A stretch of DNA of 41,145 bases from Saprospiraceae bacterium (GCA_018057925.1 JAGPCT010000032.1:1-41145), one strand, 5' to 3'; shown: positions 17,562 through 27,440, counted from the first letter of the stretch. The notes: generated by a model from the sequence alone, not told the origin. Numbers and translations are program-made.

Positions 17562-17606
17562 TTTCAACCCAAATTCAACTATAGAAATGTTGAATTTGGG
17601 TTGAAA
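17562..17606. repeat. Perfect 18-bp palindrome with 9-nt loop
   Basis: Arms 17562-17579 and 17589-17606 are exact reverse complements. It lies between two convergent genes and ends 3 bp from the stop of the T9SS cargo gene, so it could terminate both transcripts, although no T-tract follows. Its outer sequence GAATTTGGGTTGAAA also occurs at 1334-1348, and the AACCCAAATTC core matches the ends of the 152-bp element at 33-36 kb. It may be a minimal derivative of that family. Confidence 0.75.
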
Positions 17607-17609
17607 CGA

Positions 17610-19076
17610 TTATTGTATGATGAGCTTACGCACGGTATGAGAGGATTTATTTCCAAGTCGAACGATGTATATACCCGGAGTAAAGTCGGAGGTTATAACG
17701 TTATTCCCATGGTTTATATGTTTTTCAAAAACTTTGATACCGGACATATTGAAGATTTCCAATAGGCCATCATTGTAGGTTTGAATAGAAAAGGATGACC
17801 TGGCAGGATTAGGGAAGATGTCAAATTGATTTTCATTTATCCTGGAGATCGATACAATCTGACCGCATTCAAATGGCTGATAGATTACTTTTCCAAGTGT
17901 CGTATCATCCTGAAAGTGATAGATTACATCTTCTACTTCCTCCGTGGTGGAATATTTGCCTGTTATCCAACAATTGTGCAAGGCCTTTACTAAATTGGGG
18001 GTATTATTATAAAGAGCATAAGTTATGCCGCCATTGCCATTATTGGAAAAGAGATTCAAGCCGGGATTAAAATCTTCAGCGTCATCACTTCCTAAGTTGG
18101 CAAGTGCATTCTGGATGAGGGTTATGCCCCATAGGTTATTGGCAATGTTGTTTTCGGTAATCATAACCATATTTGTACCATAAAGTGATATTCCACTGCC
18201 TCCCACGAGCGGATTGGTCTCTGTGTTGTTGTGGAGTATATTATTTCGCTCAATCTTTCCGGTTGAGTTGCCCGCATTCGTGATGCCATAGCGATTGCCG
18301 ATAATATCATTGGATCGAATAACAAACTGATTGGTCACGCCAACTAAGCTGGATACTGAAATGCCGCCGACCATAGTCAGGTTGGGGTCACCTATCACGA
18401 AATTGCCAATAATTCTGGTTGAATCGGCTTCGCCGCTTGGGCCTAAGTTGATCTGAGGTCGGTTGTTGTTTTTTAGATTATTGCCTTCAAAATAGCAATC
18501 GAAAACCTGAACGGCAGCGGATGCATTAGCGGCAGAAGATAAAGCCGGATGAAGGTTGTTTTTAAATGTTGAACTTCTGACAATAGGGCTTCCTTTGGAA
18601 AAAGAGATAGCTCCACCAGTCGAAGAACCACGATCGAGTGTGTTGTTAGACATCTCGCATTGCTCCATTAAAAAGTTAGGAGTTATGACTTTTAGTCCAC
18701 CTCCATATTCAATAGTTGTATGGTTGAAATAGACGGTAGCTGTTTCGTAAAACCAAAAACCTTTGTATGGATTTTCTTTGTCGATAGCGGTAATGGCGAT
18801 AGAGTCACCACTACAATAAAAATAGCCTTTTATCTTGACTTCAATGCCGGCTGCTATTTCTAAGCGGATATTTTTATCGATTATCAAAGAATCGTTTTCT
18901 TCAAAATTCAGTTCTTCCAACAGACTGTAAGTTGAATCAGATATCGTAACTGTAGAGGGGGAATGGGCTGCGATTGAGTCGAGCGTCCAACGCACGCCGG
19001 TATTGGGAGATGTAAATTGTGCTTGTAAGCTTTGAGCGAACAGTAGCACGCCAAGTAATGTAAAAATTATTTTCAT
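17610..19076 (-). CDS. Secreted beta-helix protein with T9SS type A sorting domain
   Basis: The 488-residue precursor has a signal peptide (MKIIFTLLGVLLFAQSLQAQ). Residues about 60-370 form a right-handed parallel beta-helix, seen as repeated Asn-rich rungs such as GNFVIGDPN, SNDIIGNRYGI, ERNNILHNN and TENNIANNLWG. The last 75 residues are a type A T9SS sorting domain: FDIFPNPARSSFSIQ, LLEIFNMSGIKV, and TPGIYIVRLGN with a basic end. It should be exported through the Sec system, then T9SS, and attached to or released from the cell surface. Such helices often bind or cleave polysaccharides; no catalytic residues were recognised. Confidence 0.88.
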   Translation of the reverse strand: MKIIFTLLGVLLFAQSLQAQFTSPNTGVRWTLDSIAAHSPSTVTISDSTYSLLEELNFEENDSLIIDKNIRLEIAAGIEVKIKGYFYCSGDSIAITAIDKENPYKGFWFYETATVYFNHTTIEYGGGLKVITPNFLMEQCEMSNNTLDRGSSTGGAISFSKGSPIVRSSTFKNNLHPALSSAANASAAVQVFDCYFEGNNLKNNNRPQINLGPSGEADSTRIIGNFVIGDPNLTMVGGISVSSLVGVTNQFVIRSNDIIGNRYGITNAGNSTGKIERNNILHNNTETNPLVGGSGISLYGTNMVMITENNIANNLWGITLIQNALANLGSDDAEDFNPGLNLFSNNGNGGITYALYNNTPNLVKALHNCWITGKYSTTEEVEDVIYHFQDDTTLGKVIYQPFECGQIVSISRINENQFDIFPNPARSSFSIQTYNDGLLEIFNMSGIKVFEKHINHGNNVITSDFTPGIYIVRLGNKSSHTVRKLIIQ

Positions 19077-19330
19077 CGTTTCAAAATTTTATTCTTTAAA
19101 ATAGGGCGCAATATACGGCATTTTGAAATTATAGTGTGTTGAGAGGATTTAAGACAAGTTAAAACAATTTTTCTTTGGATAATAATGAGTAACGATTTAC
19201 GATATTTTGAAATAGAGAAATGGCACAACAACCTTATAAGGATTGGGTAGAATGAGATTTGCTATTACGATGTAGTTTAGACTTACAAGATGGAATAGGC
19301 TCTTGGTATGATTAATGACTACACGATGGA

Positions 19331-20401
19331 TTACTTTTCAGTCTTAGCTTGTTGCTTTTCATATTCTTGACGTGTCAGAAATTGTAGGGAGAGGCTATTT
19401 ACGCAATGGCGGACATTTTTCAAAGTTAATCTTTCACCTGTAAAAACGTGGCCGAGATGCGCTCCACAGTTATTGCATACAATTTCTGTGCGGTGTCCAT
19501 CGGCATCCGGAATGCGTTTCACTGCACCGGGGATTTCATCATCGAATGATGGCCAGCCACATTCTGAGGCAAATTTATCTTTTGAGTCGTATAGAGGAGC
19601 ATTGCATCGACGACATTCATAGACGCCATCGCCGGTAAATTTGTAATATTTTCCGGTGCCCGGATATTCGGTACCTTTATGAACGATGATTCTTTCTTCA
19701 TCGGAAGTCAATTTATTCCATTGTTGCTGTTTTTCCATGAGAGACGTAGTTTGATTTTCTTTCAATTTATCTTTAAATTTCTTTTTAAATTTTTCTACTT
19801 TGGGATTGATAATAAATCGGCAATAAGATTGATTGGGATTATTGGTATAATAGCTTTGATGGTAGCTTTCGGCGGATGAATAATTTTTAACGGGCAGGAT
19901 TTCTGTTGTAATATTGTCTCCCCATATTTCTTTAGCAGTTGTATTGAGTGAATGTTGAGCAACTTTCTTTTGTCTTTCTGTAAAAAAATAGATACCGCTT
20001 CTATATTGGGTGCCTGAGTCATTTCCTTGTCTATTGAGCGTTGTAGGGTCGTGCATTGTCCAAAATACCGTCAGGATTTCATCCAGATTAATCACAGAAG
20101 TGTCGTAAGTAAGCCGGACGACTTCGGCATGACCTGTTTTGCCGGTGCATACCTGATCGTACGATGGATTAGCAAAGAGACCGTTGGAATAGCCTGATTC
20201 GACTTTGATAACACCATATAAATCTTGATATATAGCCTCGAGGCACCAAAAACATCCTCCGGCAAGCACGATTTCTTCTTGATTTTCCGGTTTTGAAACA
20301 ATGAAATTTTCAGTGGCATGATTTGGAAGTGCTTTAGTGTAATTATCTTTGCCCGTACAGAAAGTAGCAAATGTGGATAAGATAAATACCAAATATTTCA
20401 T
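19331..20401 (-). CDS. msrAB: Exported MsrA-MsrB fusion methionine sulfoxide reductase
   Basis: The 356-residue protein joins both stereospecific repair activities. MsrA occupies about residues 42-205 with catalytic Cys50 in GGCFWCLEA and [12 protein letters not shown]. MsrB occupies about 225-345, with two zinc CxxC pairs (CRRC, CNNC) and catalytic Cys333 in RHCVNSLSL. The ATG at 20401 begins a hydrophobic signal sequence ([14 protein letters not shown]) that ends in a Cys, a possible but poor lipobox. The 15 upstream in-frame residues are polar and are rejected. It probably repairs envelope proteins. It is divergent from the 20.5-30.4 kb operon. Confidence 0.92.
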   Translation of the reverse strand: MKYLVFILSTFATFCTGKDNYTKALPNHATENFIVSKPENQEEIVLAGGCFWCLEAIYQDLYGVIKVESGYSNGLFANPSYDQVCTGKTGHAEVVRLTYDTSVINLDEILTVFWTMHDPTTLNRQGNDSGTQYRSGIYFFTERQKKVAQHSLNTTAKEIWGDNITTEILPVKNYSSAESYHQSYYTNNPNQSYCRFIINPKVEKFKKKFKDKLKENQTTSLMEKQQQWNKLTSDEERIIVHKGTEYPGTGKYYKFTGDGVYECRRCNAPLYDSKDKFASECGWPSFDDEIPGAVKRIPDADGHRTEIVCNNCGAHLGHVFTGERLTLKNVRHCVNSLSLQFLTRQEYEKQQAKTEK

Positions 20402-20478
20402 ATTCTTTTTACTTTTAACAGAAATGACGTCAATTAGTTGTTTCATTTAGTTGGAATAATACGTATGAAAATAATACA

Positions 20479-20850
20479 ATGGAAGATGCGTTGAATTTAT
20501 ATTCTTTTGAAAGAAGGCAGGCTGATGGGGTGGATGTCGTGTATGATGTCGTCATAAACGACAAATGTAGTATATTTTCCGGACATTTCCCACACCAACC
20601 TGTATTGCCGGGTGTCATGATTATTAGACTTTTTGCATTGTGTTCAAGTGATTATCTTGGATTGGGGTTGAAAGTAAAAGAAGTTACACAATGTAAATTT
20701 TTGAGGGTCGTTGATCCTAAAGTAAATAATAAGTTGGCAGTGCATATTGATATGAGGCAAGAGGATGACGTTTTTATAGTCCGTGCTGAGTTAAAGTCAG
20801 AAGGAATCATTTTTTCTAAAGCCGGTCTTACGTTAATCAATGCTGGATAA
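20479..20850 (+). CDS. Hotdog-fold 3-hydroxyacyl-ACP dehydratase-like protein
   Basis: This 123-residue protein is the first gene of the operon. It has the FabZ-type GHFPHQPVLPGV motif with the catalytic His36, and the hotdog strand pattern after it. At the position of the second catalytic residue, the Glu in FabZ (GVLIxEAxAQ), this protein reads GVMIIRLFAL, so Arg replaces Glu. Related Bacteroidota proteins near flexirubin-type loci also deviate here, as I recall. It may therefore have altered activity or act as a binding subunit. An acyl-ACP or polyene intermediate is the likely ligand (inference). The next gene starts 3 bp later. Confidence 0.8.
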   Translation: MEDALNLYSFERRQADGVDVVYDVVINDKCSIFSGHFPHQPVLPGVMIIRLFALCSSDYLGLGLKVKEVTQCKFLRVVDPKVNNKLAVHIDMRQEDDVFIVRAELKSEGIIFSKAGLTLINAG

Positions 20851-20853
20851 AGG

Positions 20854-22053
20854 ATGACGTCACTCGAACAGGTAAGCCGTATGGTTATTGATGATATGAA
20901 GATTGGGGTATTAATTCCGACCTTCAACAATGCCAATACACTGCAATCGGTGATAAAAGGATGTCTTCATTTCACCAATAACATTATCGTGGTTAATGAC
21001 GGAAGTACGGATGAGACGGGCGTTATATTAAACCAATTCCCTCAGATTGGAGTCATACATTGTGAAACCAACCAGGGTAAAGGGATGGCTATCAAACGTG
21101 GCTTTGCCGAGGCTGAGAAGCTTCATTTTGATTATGTTGTTACCATCGACTCTGATGGTCAGCATTATCCGGATGATATTCCATATCTCATTAATACCTT
21201 GCGCCGACATCCGGGCAGTATCATCATTGGCTCCAGGGATATGGAGAGGGAGGGCATTCCGGGGAAAAGCTCTTTCGGCAACAGGTTTTCTAATTTTTGG
21301 TTTAAATTTGATACCGGATTGGATTTGCCTGATACCCAGTCAGGATATCGTATTTATCCATTGAAGGCGATAAGTCGGCTGAAGTTGATTACATGGCGTT
21401 TTGAATTTGAAGTTGAGATTTTGGTGAAGGCGGCATGGCGCGGCATTTCCATTAAATCGGTGCCGGTGCGCGTGTATTACCCTCCGGGTGATTTGCGAGT
21501 CAGCCATTTCCGGCCTTTGCAAGATTTCACACGGATAAGTGTTTTAAATACGGTCCTTTTTATACAGGCAGTGTTGTATTATATCCCCATCCGTTGGTGG
21601 AAAAAGATATCGGATGTAGGATTTAGAAAAAGTATAAGATTGGCTCTTGACGATCCGAGAGAGTCCATATCACGCCGTTCTGCCTCATTGGGCTTTGGTG
21701 TATTAATGGGGATTTTTCCGGTATGGGGATATCAATTGATTATCGGGTGGGCGCTGTGCCATTATTGGAAGCTCAACAAAGTTCTATTTACGGTAGCTGC
21801 ACACATCAGCATTCCGCCGATGATACCGGTTATTATCTTTTTGAGTTACGTCACGGGTGGTATATTTGTAGGAAATTCAAAGCATGTAGCTTTTACGAAA
21901 GGGCATTTTACGCTGGAATCGATTGCAAATAATTTTTTCCAGTATTTTGTCGGTGCTGTTTTATTATCGATTTTTGCCGGTATAATAACGTTTTATGTAA
22001 GTTTGTTTATGTATAAATGGAGAGAAGGGCGACTTAAAAAGAGCAAAAACTAG
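20854..22053 (+). CDS. GT2 glycosyltransferase fused to DUF2062 membrane domain
   Basis: The N-terminal 235 residues are a family 2 glycosyltransferase of the dolichol-phosphate-mannose-synthase type: VLIPTFNNANTLQSV, VVNDGSTDET and the DxD motif in TIDSDGQHYPDDI, then DTQSGYRIYP. The C-terminal 150 residues form a DUF2062 domain with three or four membrane segments (GFGVLMGIFPVWGYQ, PPMIPVIIFLSY, FVGAVLLSIFAGI). The fusion should act at the inner membrane on a lipid carrier or lipid product. The start at 20854 leaves 3 bp to the previous stop; internal ATGs at 20881 and 20896 are possible. Its neighbours suggest it decorates the operon's lipid product. Confidence 0.88.
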   Translation: MTSLEQVSRMVIDDMKIGVLIPTFNNANTLQSVIKGCLHFTNNIIVVNDGSTDETGVILNQFPQIGVIHCETNQGKGMAIKRGFAEAEKLHFDYVVTIDSDGQHYPDDIPYLINTLRRHPGSIIIGSRDMEREGIPGKSSFGNRFSNFWFKFDTGLDLPDTQSGYRIYPLKAISRLKLITWRFEFEVEILVKAAWRGISIKSVPVRVYYPPGDLRVSHFRPLQDFTRISVLNTVLFIQAVLYYIPIRWWKKISDVGFRKSIRLALDDPRESISRRSASLGFGVLMGIFPVWGYQLIIGWALCHYWKLNKVLFTVAAHISIPPMIPVIIFLSYVTGGIFVGNSKHVAFTKGHFTLESIANNFFQYFVGAVLLSIFAGIITFYVSLFMYKWREGRLKKSKN

Positions 22054-22054
22054 T

Positions 22055-25000
22055 ATGGGTAAACCGTTTATATGGATATATAATTTTTTTAGAAGATTTA
22101 AGGTCGGCTTTTATTTTCTATTGATCGGAATCAGTGTTTATTGTTACATGGGCATCAGTCGTCTGCAATGGAACAATGACATATTCTCTATTTTTCCAAA
22201 GACGACATCTTCTGCGGCATACAAGGAGCAAGTCAATAATCTGCGTTCTAACAACAACATCATGGTGTTGTTACACACATCTAATCCGAGTGATACATCT
22301 TTACAGAGCTTGCTTGGCAATGCAGAATGGTGGGAAAACAAGCTGAACACATCCCCATACTTTATGTCCAATCTCAAGGATACGAGAATCAGGATGACTG
22401 ATAGCTTACAGCGTGTGTTATACGACAGTGTTTTTTATTATCTTCCTTTGTTATTGGACAAAGCAGATTGGAAGGTTATCGGACAACGCATGGAAGACGA
22501 ACATCTTGAAGGAAATCTTGCCAATAATGCCCGAATCAATAACAGTTTTGCCGGCTACTCCCTGCGATATTACAATCAACTGGATCCCGTACACCTTGCA
22601 CCATTGGTGTTGAATAAGTTGTCTTCTTTTCGAACAGTTCCAAGTCTCAAGCAAGCCAATGGATTTCAGGTTTCCAAAGATGAGCGAAATCTATTGTTTG
22701 ACTTCACTGCAATTTACCCAGACAATGAAGATATCAGGTATAGTGCATTGATAGATACTTTAATAAGTATGCAATCGGTAGGAGAGAGGATGTTTCCGGG
22801 AGTAAAGACGTATCTCATTGGAGCCCCTATTGCCTCAGAGATTAACAAAGAACGTTCTTTCAAGGATGGCAATCTAACGGGTGCTTTTTCTGTTGTTTTG
22901 ACACTGGGTTTGCTGTATTATTTTTACAGAAGGAAGCGACTGGCTTTGATCGTATTGATTCCTTCTGTTATCGGTTATTCGGTGGCATTGGCGACTTTTG
23001 GTTGGATGGGTGTGCCTATTGTTGCCATGGCGATGTCATCGGCTACGATAATCTTAGCGATGGGAATCAACTACTCCATTCACCTTGTTAATGCGCGAAT
23101 ACATTGTGCTTCTATAACAGAGGCTATTGAAGAGATAGCGCATCCTTTGATAGTGGGTAATGTAACGACAATAGCGGCATTTGCCTTGTTAATTATGTCT
23201 GACAGTCTATTGTTGGAGCAATTTGGGTACCTTGCTGTTTTAAGTTTGGCGGCCGGAGTACTGACGACGCTTATCATTTTGCCTCAATGGTTGGATAAGG
23301 AAAAAACACGTGAGAGAGAAGTGTCAATGCGGTGGTTTGACAAATTTACCTCCTATGAGTTTCATAAAAATAAATGGGTGATAGGCACTTTAATTGTGAT
23401 AACGATAGGAATGATTATTCCTGCCTCAAAGATTCAATTTCAGGGGGATTTGTCGAAGTTGAATTATATCCCTAATCGTGACAAAGCCGGAATCGATATC
23501 ATTGAAGATGATTTGGGATTTGACCTTTCACGAACGATGTTGCAAGTCAAAGCGCAAGGATTGGATACGGCGTTGAGTATATACCAGCGAGCACGGAAGG
23601 AGCTTTTACTTCAGGATAGTGCAGCCTTGATACCTGATTTAACTGCTATTCAACCGACAGTTGAAAGTCAATATAATAACCATGAGATGTGGCATGCCTT
23701 TTGGACTGATTCGTTGATAGACAGTAAGGGTAAGGCAGCAAATGATTGGAGTGGAGGAGCTGATTTGATGCGGTTTCTGGAAAGAGTGAAAGATTTAGAT
23801 ACGATGGCTATACCCGAGCGGCTGACGGGAGAATTCAAGGAGGTTGTGTTGCAGCGCATGATTCACAATGACGCTGCCGGTAATATCATCATACATGCTC
23901 CTGTGATTGGAAAATTTGACCTTGAGAATCCCGATATAGGAGAGTCGTATCAATTGTTTAACAGGCAGCACTTTGCCAATCAGACAGCTGCATTGGTACA
24001 GAATGATTTCAATAATATATTATTATATAGCGGTATCATAGTATTTTTCCTGTTGTGGATGGTTTACGGTCGTCTTGAATTAGCCTTGCTTGCTTTTTTA
24101 CCCATGACCATCAGTTGGTTTTGGATTCTTGGTATAGCGTATTTGGTAGGGATACAGATTCACATCGTTAACCTTATTCTTTGCACATTTATCTTTGGTC
24201 TGTGTGATGACTATTCAATATTTATGATTGATGGACTTACCAAAGAGTACAGTACAGGTCGAAAGGTCATCAATAAGGACAAGAAGGTAATCGTAATTTC
24301 TGTTTTAGTTACGATGATTGGTCTGGCGGCTATGTTGGCGGGCAAGCACCCTGCTTTCCACTCTTTCGCTGCATTGGCATTAATAGGACTTGCTGTTGTC
24401 ATGGTGTTGTCTTTAACGATACAGCCGGCATTATATCATTATTTTGTCACCTACCGCACAGAGAGAGGCAATGCTCCGGTGACGATATTAAGTTTTTGTG
24501 TGAGCATTGTAACATTTACGACTTTTATTTTACTTGGCCTGGTACTTAGTATTATTGGGTTGATGCTTAAGTGGACAGGCATGATGCGCATCAATTTAAT
24601 AAGGTATCTATTCCATCAACTTGTGCGGTGGTCATGCCAGGTGGTGATGTGGATAACGCCTACCGGACATTATACACGTGAGGGGATGCAACACATCAAT
24701 TGGGAGAAGCCCGGAATCCTGATTGCCAATCATCAGACACACATTGATCTGTTGATGCTCATAGGATTGCATCCAAAGATTGTTGTACTTACCAATGAGT
24801 GGGTTTATAACAATGTTGTCTATGGCGGATTGGTGCGTGCTGCGGGATACCTTCCCGGCTTTGTCGGTATCGATGAATTGGCGGAGAGGGCACGCAAGCA
24901 GATAGAAAATGGTTATTTTATCTTGATTTTCCCAGAAGGGACAAGGTCACAAGATGGGGAGATAAAGCGGTTTCACAAAGGTGCATTTATGTTGGCTGAG

Positions 25001-25882
25001 CAATTGAAAGTTCCTATTTATCCGATTTTGCTTCATGGTCTAAATGTTGGATTGGCTAAAGGTGATCAGAATCTGAAGACATGGAGCGCTACCATGCGGG
25101 CTTTGCCGGTCATAGATTATAATGATGAGCAATATGGAACCGATTATTCATCACGAGGCAAGGCAATCAATAAAATGATGCGACGTGAATTTGCTGTTTT
25201 AAAAGAGGAGAAAGAGATTCCTGCTTATCATTTTGATACACTCCGCAAAAATTATTTGTACAAAGGGCCTATCGTCTATTGGTATGCCAAAATTAAGATG
25301 ATCAATGAGGGTCTATACACTGCACTTAATGACCTTATACCGCGAAAAGCAGACATCCTCGATCTTGGCTGTGGCTATGGGATGATGGACTATATGTTGG
25401 CTATGTGTAGCCATGAGAGGAGGGTGACGGGTGTGGATTATGATGAAGAGAAGATAGAACTTGCAGCAGCTAATTTTTCGGCGAAAAGATTACAAGTGGA
25501 TTTCCAACATGCCGATATAACTGAATATTCTTTTGCCAATCACGATGTATTTTTGCTTTATGATAGCCTTCATTATTTGGATCGAGAAGATCAGAAAAGT
25601 CTATTGGAAAAGTGCGCTGCCAATCTCAATCCGGGCGGCATGATTGTCGTTCGTGAAGGCATAGCATCATCGGGTAAGAAGCGACATGATAATACGAGAT
25701 TGACGGAATGGTTCTCTACCCGAGTTTTTAGTTTTAATAAAATGTCACGTGGGCTGCATTTCATAGAAGATAGCCTGTTGGCTGATCTTGCACACCGTCA
25801 TTCTTTGACATTGGAGAAGAAAGTAGATTCGGGTATTTCCTCCAATACTTTATTTGTTTTGCGACATCAAAATCCCCTTTAA
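22055..25882 (+). CDS. Trifunctional fusion: RND/MMPL exporter, PlsC acyltransferase, SAM methyltransferase
   Basis: This 1275-residue protein has three modules. Residues 1-845 are an RND-superfamily exporter of the MMPL/predicted-exporter type, in two repeats of about 420 residues, each with a large external loop after the first helix; the intramembrane motif GLCDDYSIF is near residue 718. Residues about 860-1060 are a PlsC-like acyltransferase with HQTHID (H-x4-D, near 891) and FPEGTRS (near 958). Residues about 1075-1275 are a class I methyltransferase with ILDLGCGYG near 1100. MMPL-acyltransferase proteins occur in flexirubin and aryl-polyene loci; the added methyltransferase is notable. 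It likely acylates, methylates and exports one lipid product. The start is 1 bp after the previous stop. Confidence 0.9.
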   Translation: MGKPFIWIYNFFRRFKVGFYFLLIGISVYCYMGISRLQWNNDIFSIFPKTTSSAAYKEQVNNLRSNNNIMVLLHTSNPSDTSLQSLLGNAEWWENKLNTSPYFMSNLKDTRIRMTDSLQRVLYDSVFYYLPLLLDKADWKVIGQRMEDEHLEGNLANNARINNSFAGYSLRYYNQLDPVHLAPLVLNKLSSFRTVPSLKQANGFQVSKDERNLLFDFTAIYPDNEDIRYSALIDTLISMQSVGERMFPGVKTYLIGAPIASEINKERSFKDGNLTGAFSVVLTLGLLYYFYRRKRLALIVLIPSVIGYSVALATFGWMGVPIVAMAMSSATIILAMGINYSIHLVNARIHCASITEAIEEIAHPLIVGNVTTIAAFALLIMSDSLLLEQFGYLAVLSLAAGVLTTLIILPQWLDKEKTREREVSMRWFDKFTSYEFHKNKWVIGTLIVITIGMIIPASKIQFQGDLSKLNYIPNRDKAGIDIIEDDLGFDLSRTMLQVKAQGLDTALSIYQRARKELLLQDSAALIPDLTAIQPTVESQYNNHEMWHAFWTDSLIDSKGKAANDWSGGADLMRFLERVKDLDTMAIPERLTGEFKEVVLQRMIHNDAAGNIIIHAPVIGKFDLENPDIGESYQLFNRQHFANQTAALVQNDFNNILLYSGIIVFFLLWMVYGRLELALLAFLPMTISWFWILGIAYLVGIQIHIVNLILCTFIFGLCDDYSIFMIDGLTKEYSTGRKVINKDKKVIVISVLVTMIGLAAMLAGKHPAFHSFAALALIGLAVVMVLSLTIQPALYHYFVTYRTERGNAPVTILSFCVSIVTFTTFILLGLVLSIIGLMLKWTGMMRINLIRYLFHQLVRWSCQVVMWITPTGHYTREGMQHINWEKPGILIANHQTHIDLLMLIGLHPKIVVLTNEWVYNNVVYGGLVRAAGYLPGFVGIDELAERARKQIENGYFILIFPEGTRSQDGEIKRFHKGAFMLAEQLKVPIYPILLHGLNVGLAKGDQNLKTWSATMRALPVIDYNDEQYGTDYSSRGKAINKMMRREFAVLKEEKEIPAYHFDTLRKNYLYKGPIVYWYAKIKMINEGLYTALNDLIPRKADILDLGCGYGMMDYMLAMCSHERRVTGVDYDEEKIELAAANFSAKRLQVDFQHADITEYSFANHDVFLLYDSLHYLDREDQKSLLEKCAANLNPGGMIVVREGIASSGKKRHDNTRLTEWFSTRVFSFNKMSRGLHFIEDSLLADLAHRHSLTLEKKVDSGISSNTLFVLRHQNPL

Positions 25883-25886
25883 TGTT

Positions 25887-27440
25887 ATGGAATTGCAACA
25901 AAAATCCGGTGACACTTATGACTATGTCATCATAGGAAGCGGTATAGCCGGGCTAATATGTGCTGCCTATCTAAGTAAAAAGGGGAAGTCTGTTATTGTT
26001 TTAGAAAAAAACCAACAGATAGGTGGGTGTTTGCAAGTGTTCTCACGAGACAAAAAAATATTAGATACAGGGGTTCATTATATCGGGGGACTTGGAAAAG
26101 ATCAATCACTATATCAGCTGTTTCACTTTCTGGGCATTATCGAGGAGTTGGAATTCTGTGCTTTGGATGAAGAATGTTTTGATAGAATTATAATCACAAG
26201 TAGTCGATTACAAGTCGATCTGGCTCAAGGGTGGGATAGATTTGAAAGGAAGATGGTGGAACAATTTCCGGCAGAAAGGGAGGGTCTTCAATTATTGTGC
26301 AATAAGGCAAAACAAATGATTGCTAAATTCGGGCCATATCATTTAAAAGAGCCGGACAAAGAGGCAATAACGATCAAAGAAATGTCTGAAGGGGCTTATG
26401 AAGTATTGGAAAACTTGTTGAGTGATCCGGTGCTGATCGGTGTATTAGGCGGAAACTCAATATTATATGGCGGTAAACGCGATAAGACGCCATTCTATGT
26501 TTATGCTTTGATATTAAATAGTTATATAGAAGGCGCTTATAGAATGGTAAAGGGTGGGTCACAGATAGCAAAAGCCCTTTCCAAGGTGATTCACCGATAT
26601 GGCGGCGAAATACGTAAATATTGCGAAGTTACAGGTGTCGATATTGAACAAAACGCCATAATTAGGGTATTAAGCAAAGAAGGATTGGCGATTGAAGGAA
26701 GTCAAGTTATCTCAGCTATTCATCCGGCTGCCTTCTTACAGCTATTGCCGGCTCAAAGTGTCCGATCTACGTACCGAAGTAGAATTGAGGGCTTAATCAA
26801 TACACCGGCATTGTTGTCGGTTTACTTTACATTGAAACCCAATGAAATACCCTATTTTAACCATAATTACTATGTATTGGATTCTCCTCAAGACGCATGG
26901 AATATCAGGTCGATACCGGATGAAGGATGGCCTTATAACTGTATGGTAAGTACAGGCTGTGAGGAAATCGGACAACAATGGTGCAATACGATCAACGTCC
27001 TTGCGTATTGCGATTATTCTGTGTTTTCTACGTGGGAAGATAGTTTTAATTCTGTTGTGCATCCCTCATCGCGAGGAGAGGGCTATGATGGGGTGAAGCG
27101 CCAACTTATCGACCGGGTGACATTGAAGTTGGAGGCAATTTTTCCTGATTTTAAATCTAAGATTCTCGATAGCTATTGTTCTACAGCATTGACGTATAGA
27201 GATTATTTAAGTGCGCCATTGGGTACGCCTTATGGTATCGAGAAGGATATCAACAATATCTTATACACATTTGTTTCACCTAAGACGACAATAAAGAATG
27301 TTGTTCTTACGGGACAAAGCACCGATTTGCATGGTGTTTATGGCGCTTCTATTTCTGCTTTGCTTACGTTAAAGCATACGGAAGAGGGCAAAGATATTTT
27401 TGGAGAAATTAATCAATTTGTTAACCACCAAAAAGGATGA
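25887..27440 (+). CDS. CrtI/retinol-saturase-like FAD oxidoreductase
   Basis: The 517-residue protein begins with an FAD-binding Rossmann motif (VIIGSGIAGLICAAYL, residues about 14-29, then VLEKNQQIGG) and GVHYIGGLG. The end has the FAD-binding VVLTGQSTDLHGVYGASISA. This layout is that of phytoene-desaturase-like and retinol-saturase-like enzymes, which oxidise or reduce polyene or isoprenoid chains. The ATG at 25887 is used; the longer frame starts inside the upstream gene. The stop overlaps the next start (ATGA). In this operon a polyene or lipid substrate is more likely than a carotenoid, because no other carotenoid gene is present (inference). Confidence 0.85.
   Translation: MELQQKSGDTYDYVIIGSGIAGLICAAYLSKKGKSVIVLEKNQQIGGCLQVFSRDKKILDTGVHYIGGLGKDQSLYQLFHFLGIIEELEFCALDEECFDRIIITSSRLQVDLAQGWDRFERKMVEQFPAEREGLQLLCNKAKQMIAKFGPYHLKEPDKEAITIKEMSEGAYEVLENLLSDPVLIGVLGGNSILYGGKRDKTPFYVYALILNSYIEGAYRMVKGGSQIAKALSKVIHRYGGEIRKYCEVTGVDIEQNAIIRVLSKEGLAIEGSQVISAIHPAAFLQLLPAQSVRSTYRSRIEGLINTPALLSVYFTLKPNEIPYFNHNYYVLDSPQDAWNIRSIPDEGWPYNCMVSTGCEEIGQQWCNTINVLAYCDYSVFSTWEDSFNSVVHPSSRGEGYDGVKRQLIDRVTLKLEAIFPDFKSKILDSYCSTALTYRDYLSAPLGTPYGIEKDINNILYTFVSPKTTIKNVVLTGQSTDLHGVYGASISALLTLKHTEEGKDIFGEINQFVNHQKG

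Noticed and set aside
26374-26571. Several 60-110-codon frames antisense to the large lipid-operon genes
   Set aside because: All are shadows of confidently identified genes and lack promoter or family evidence.
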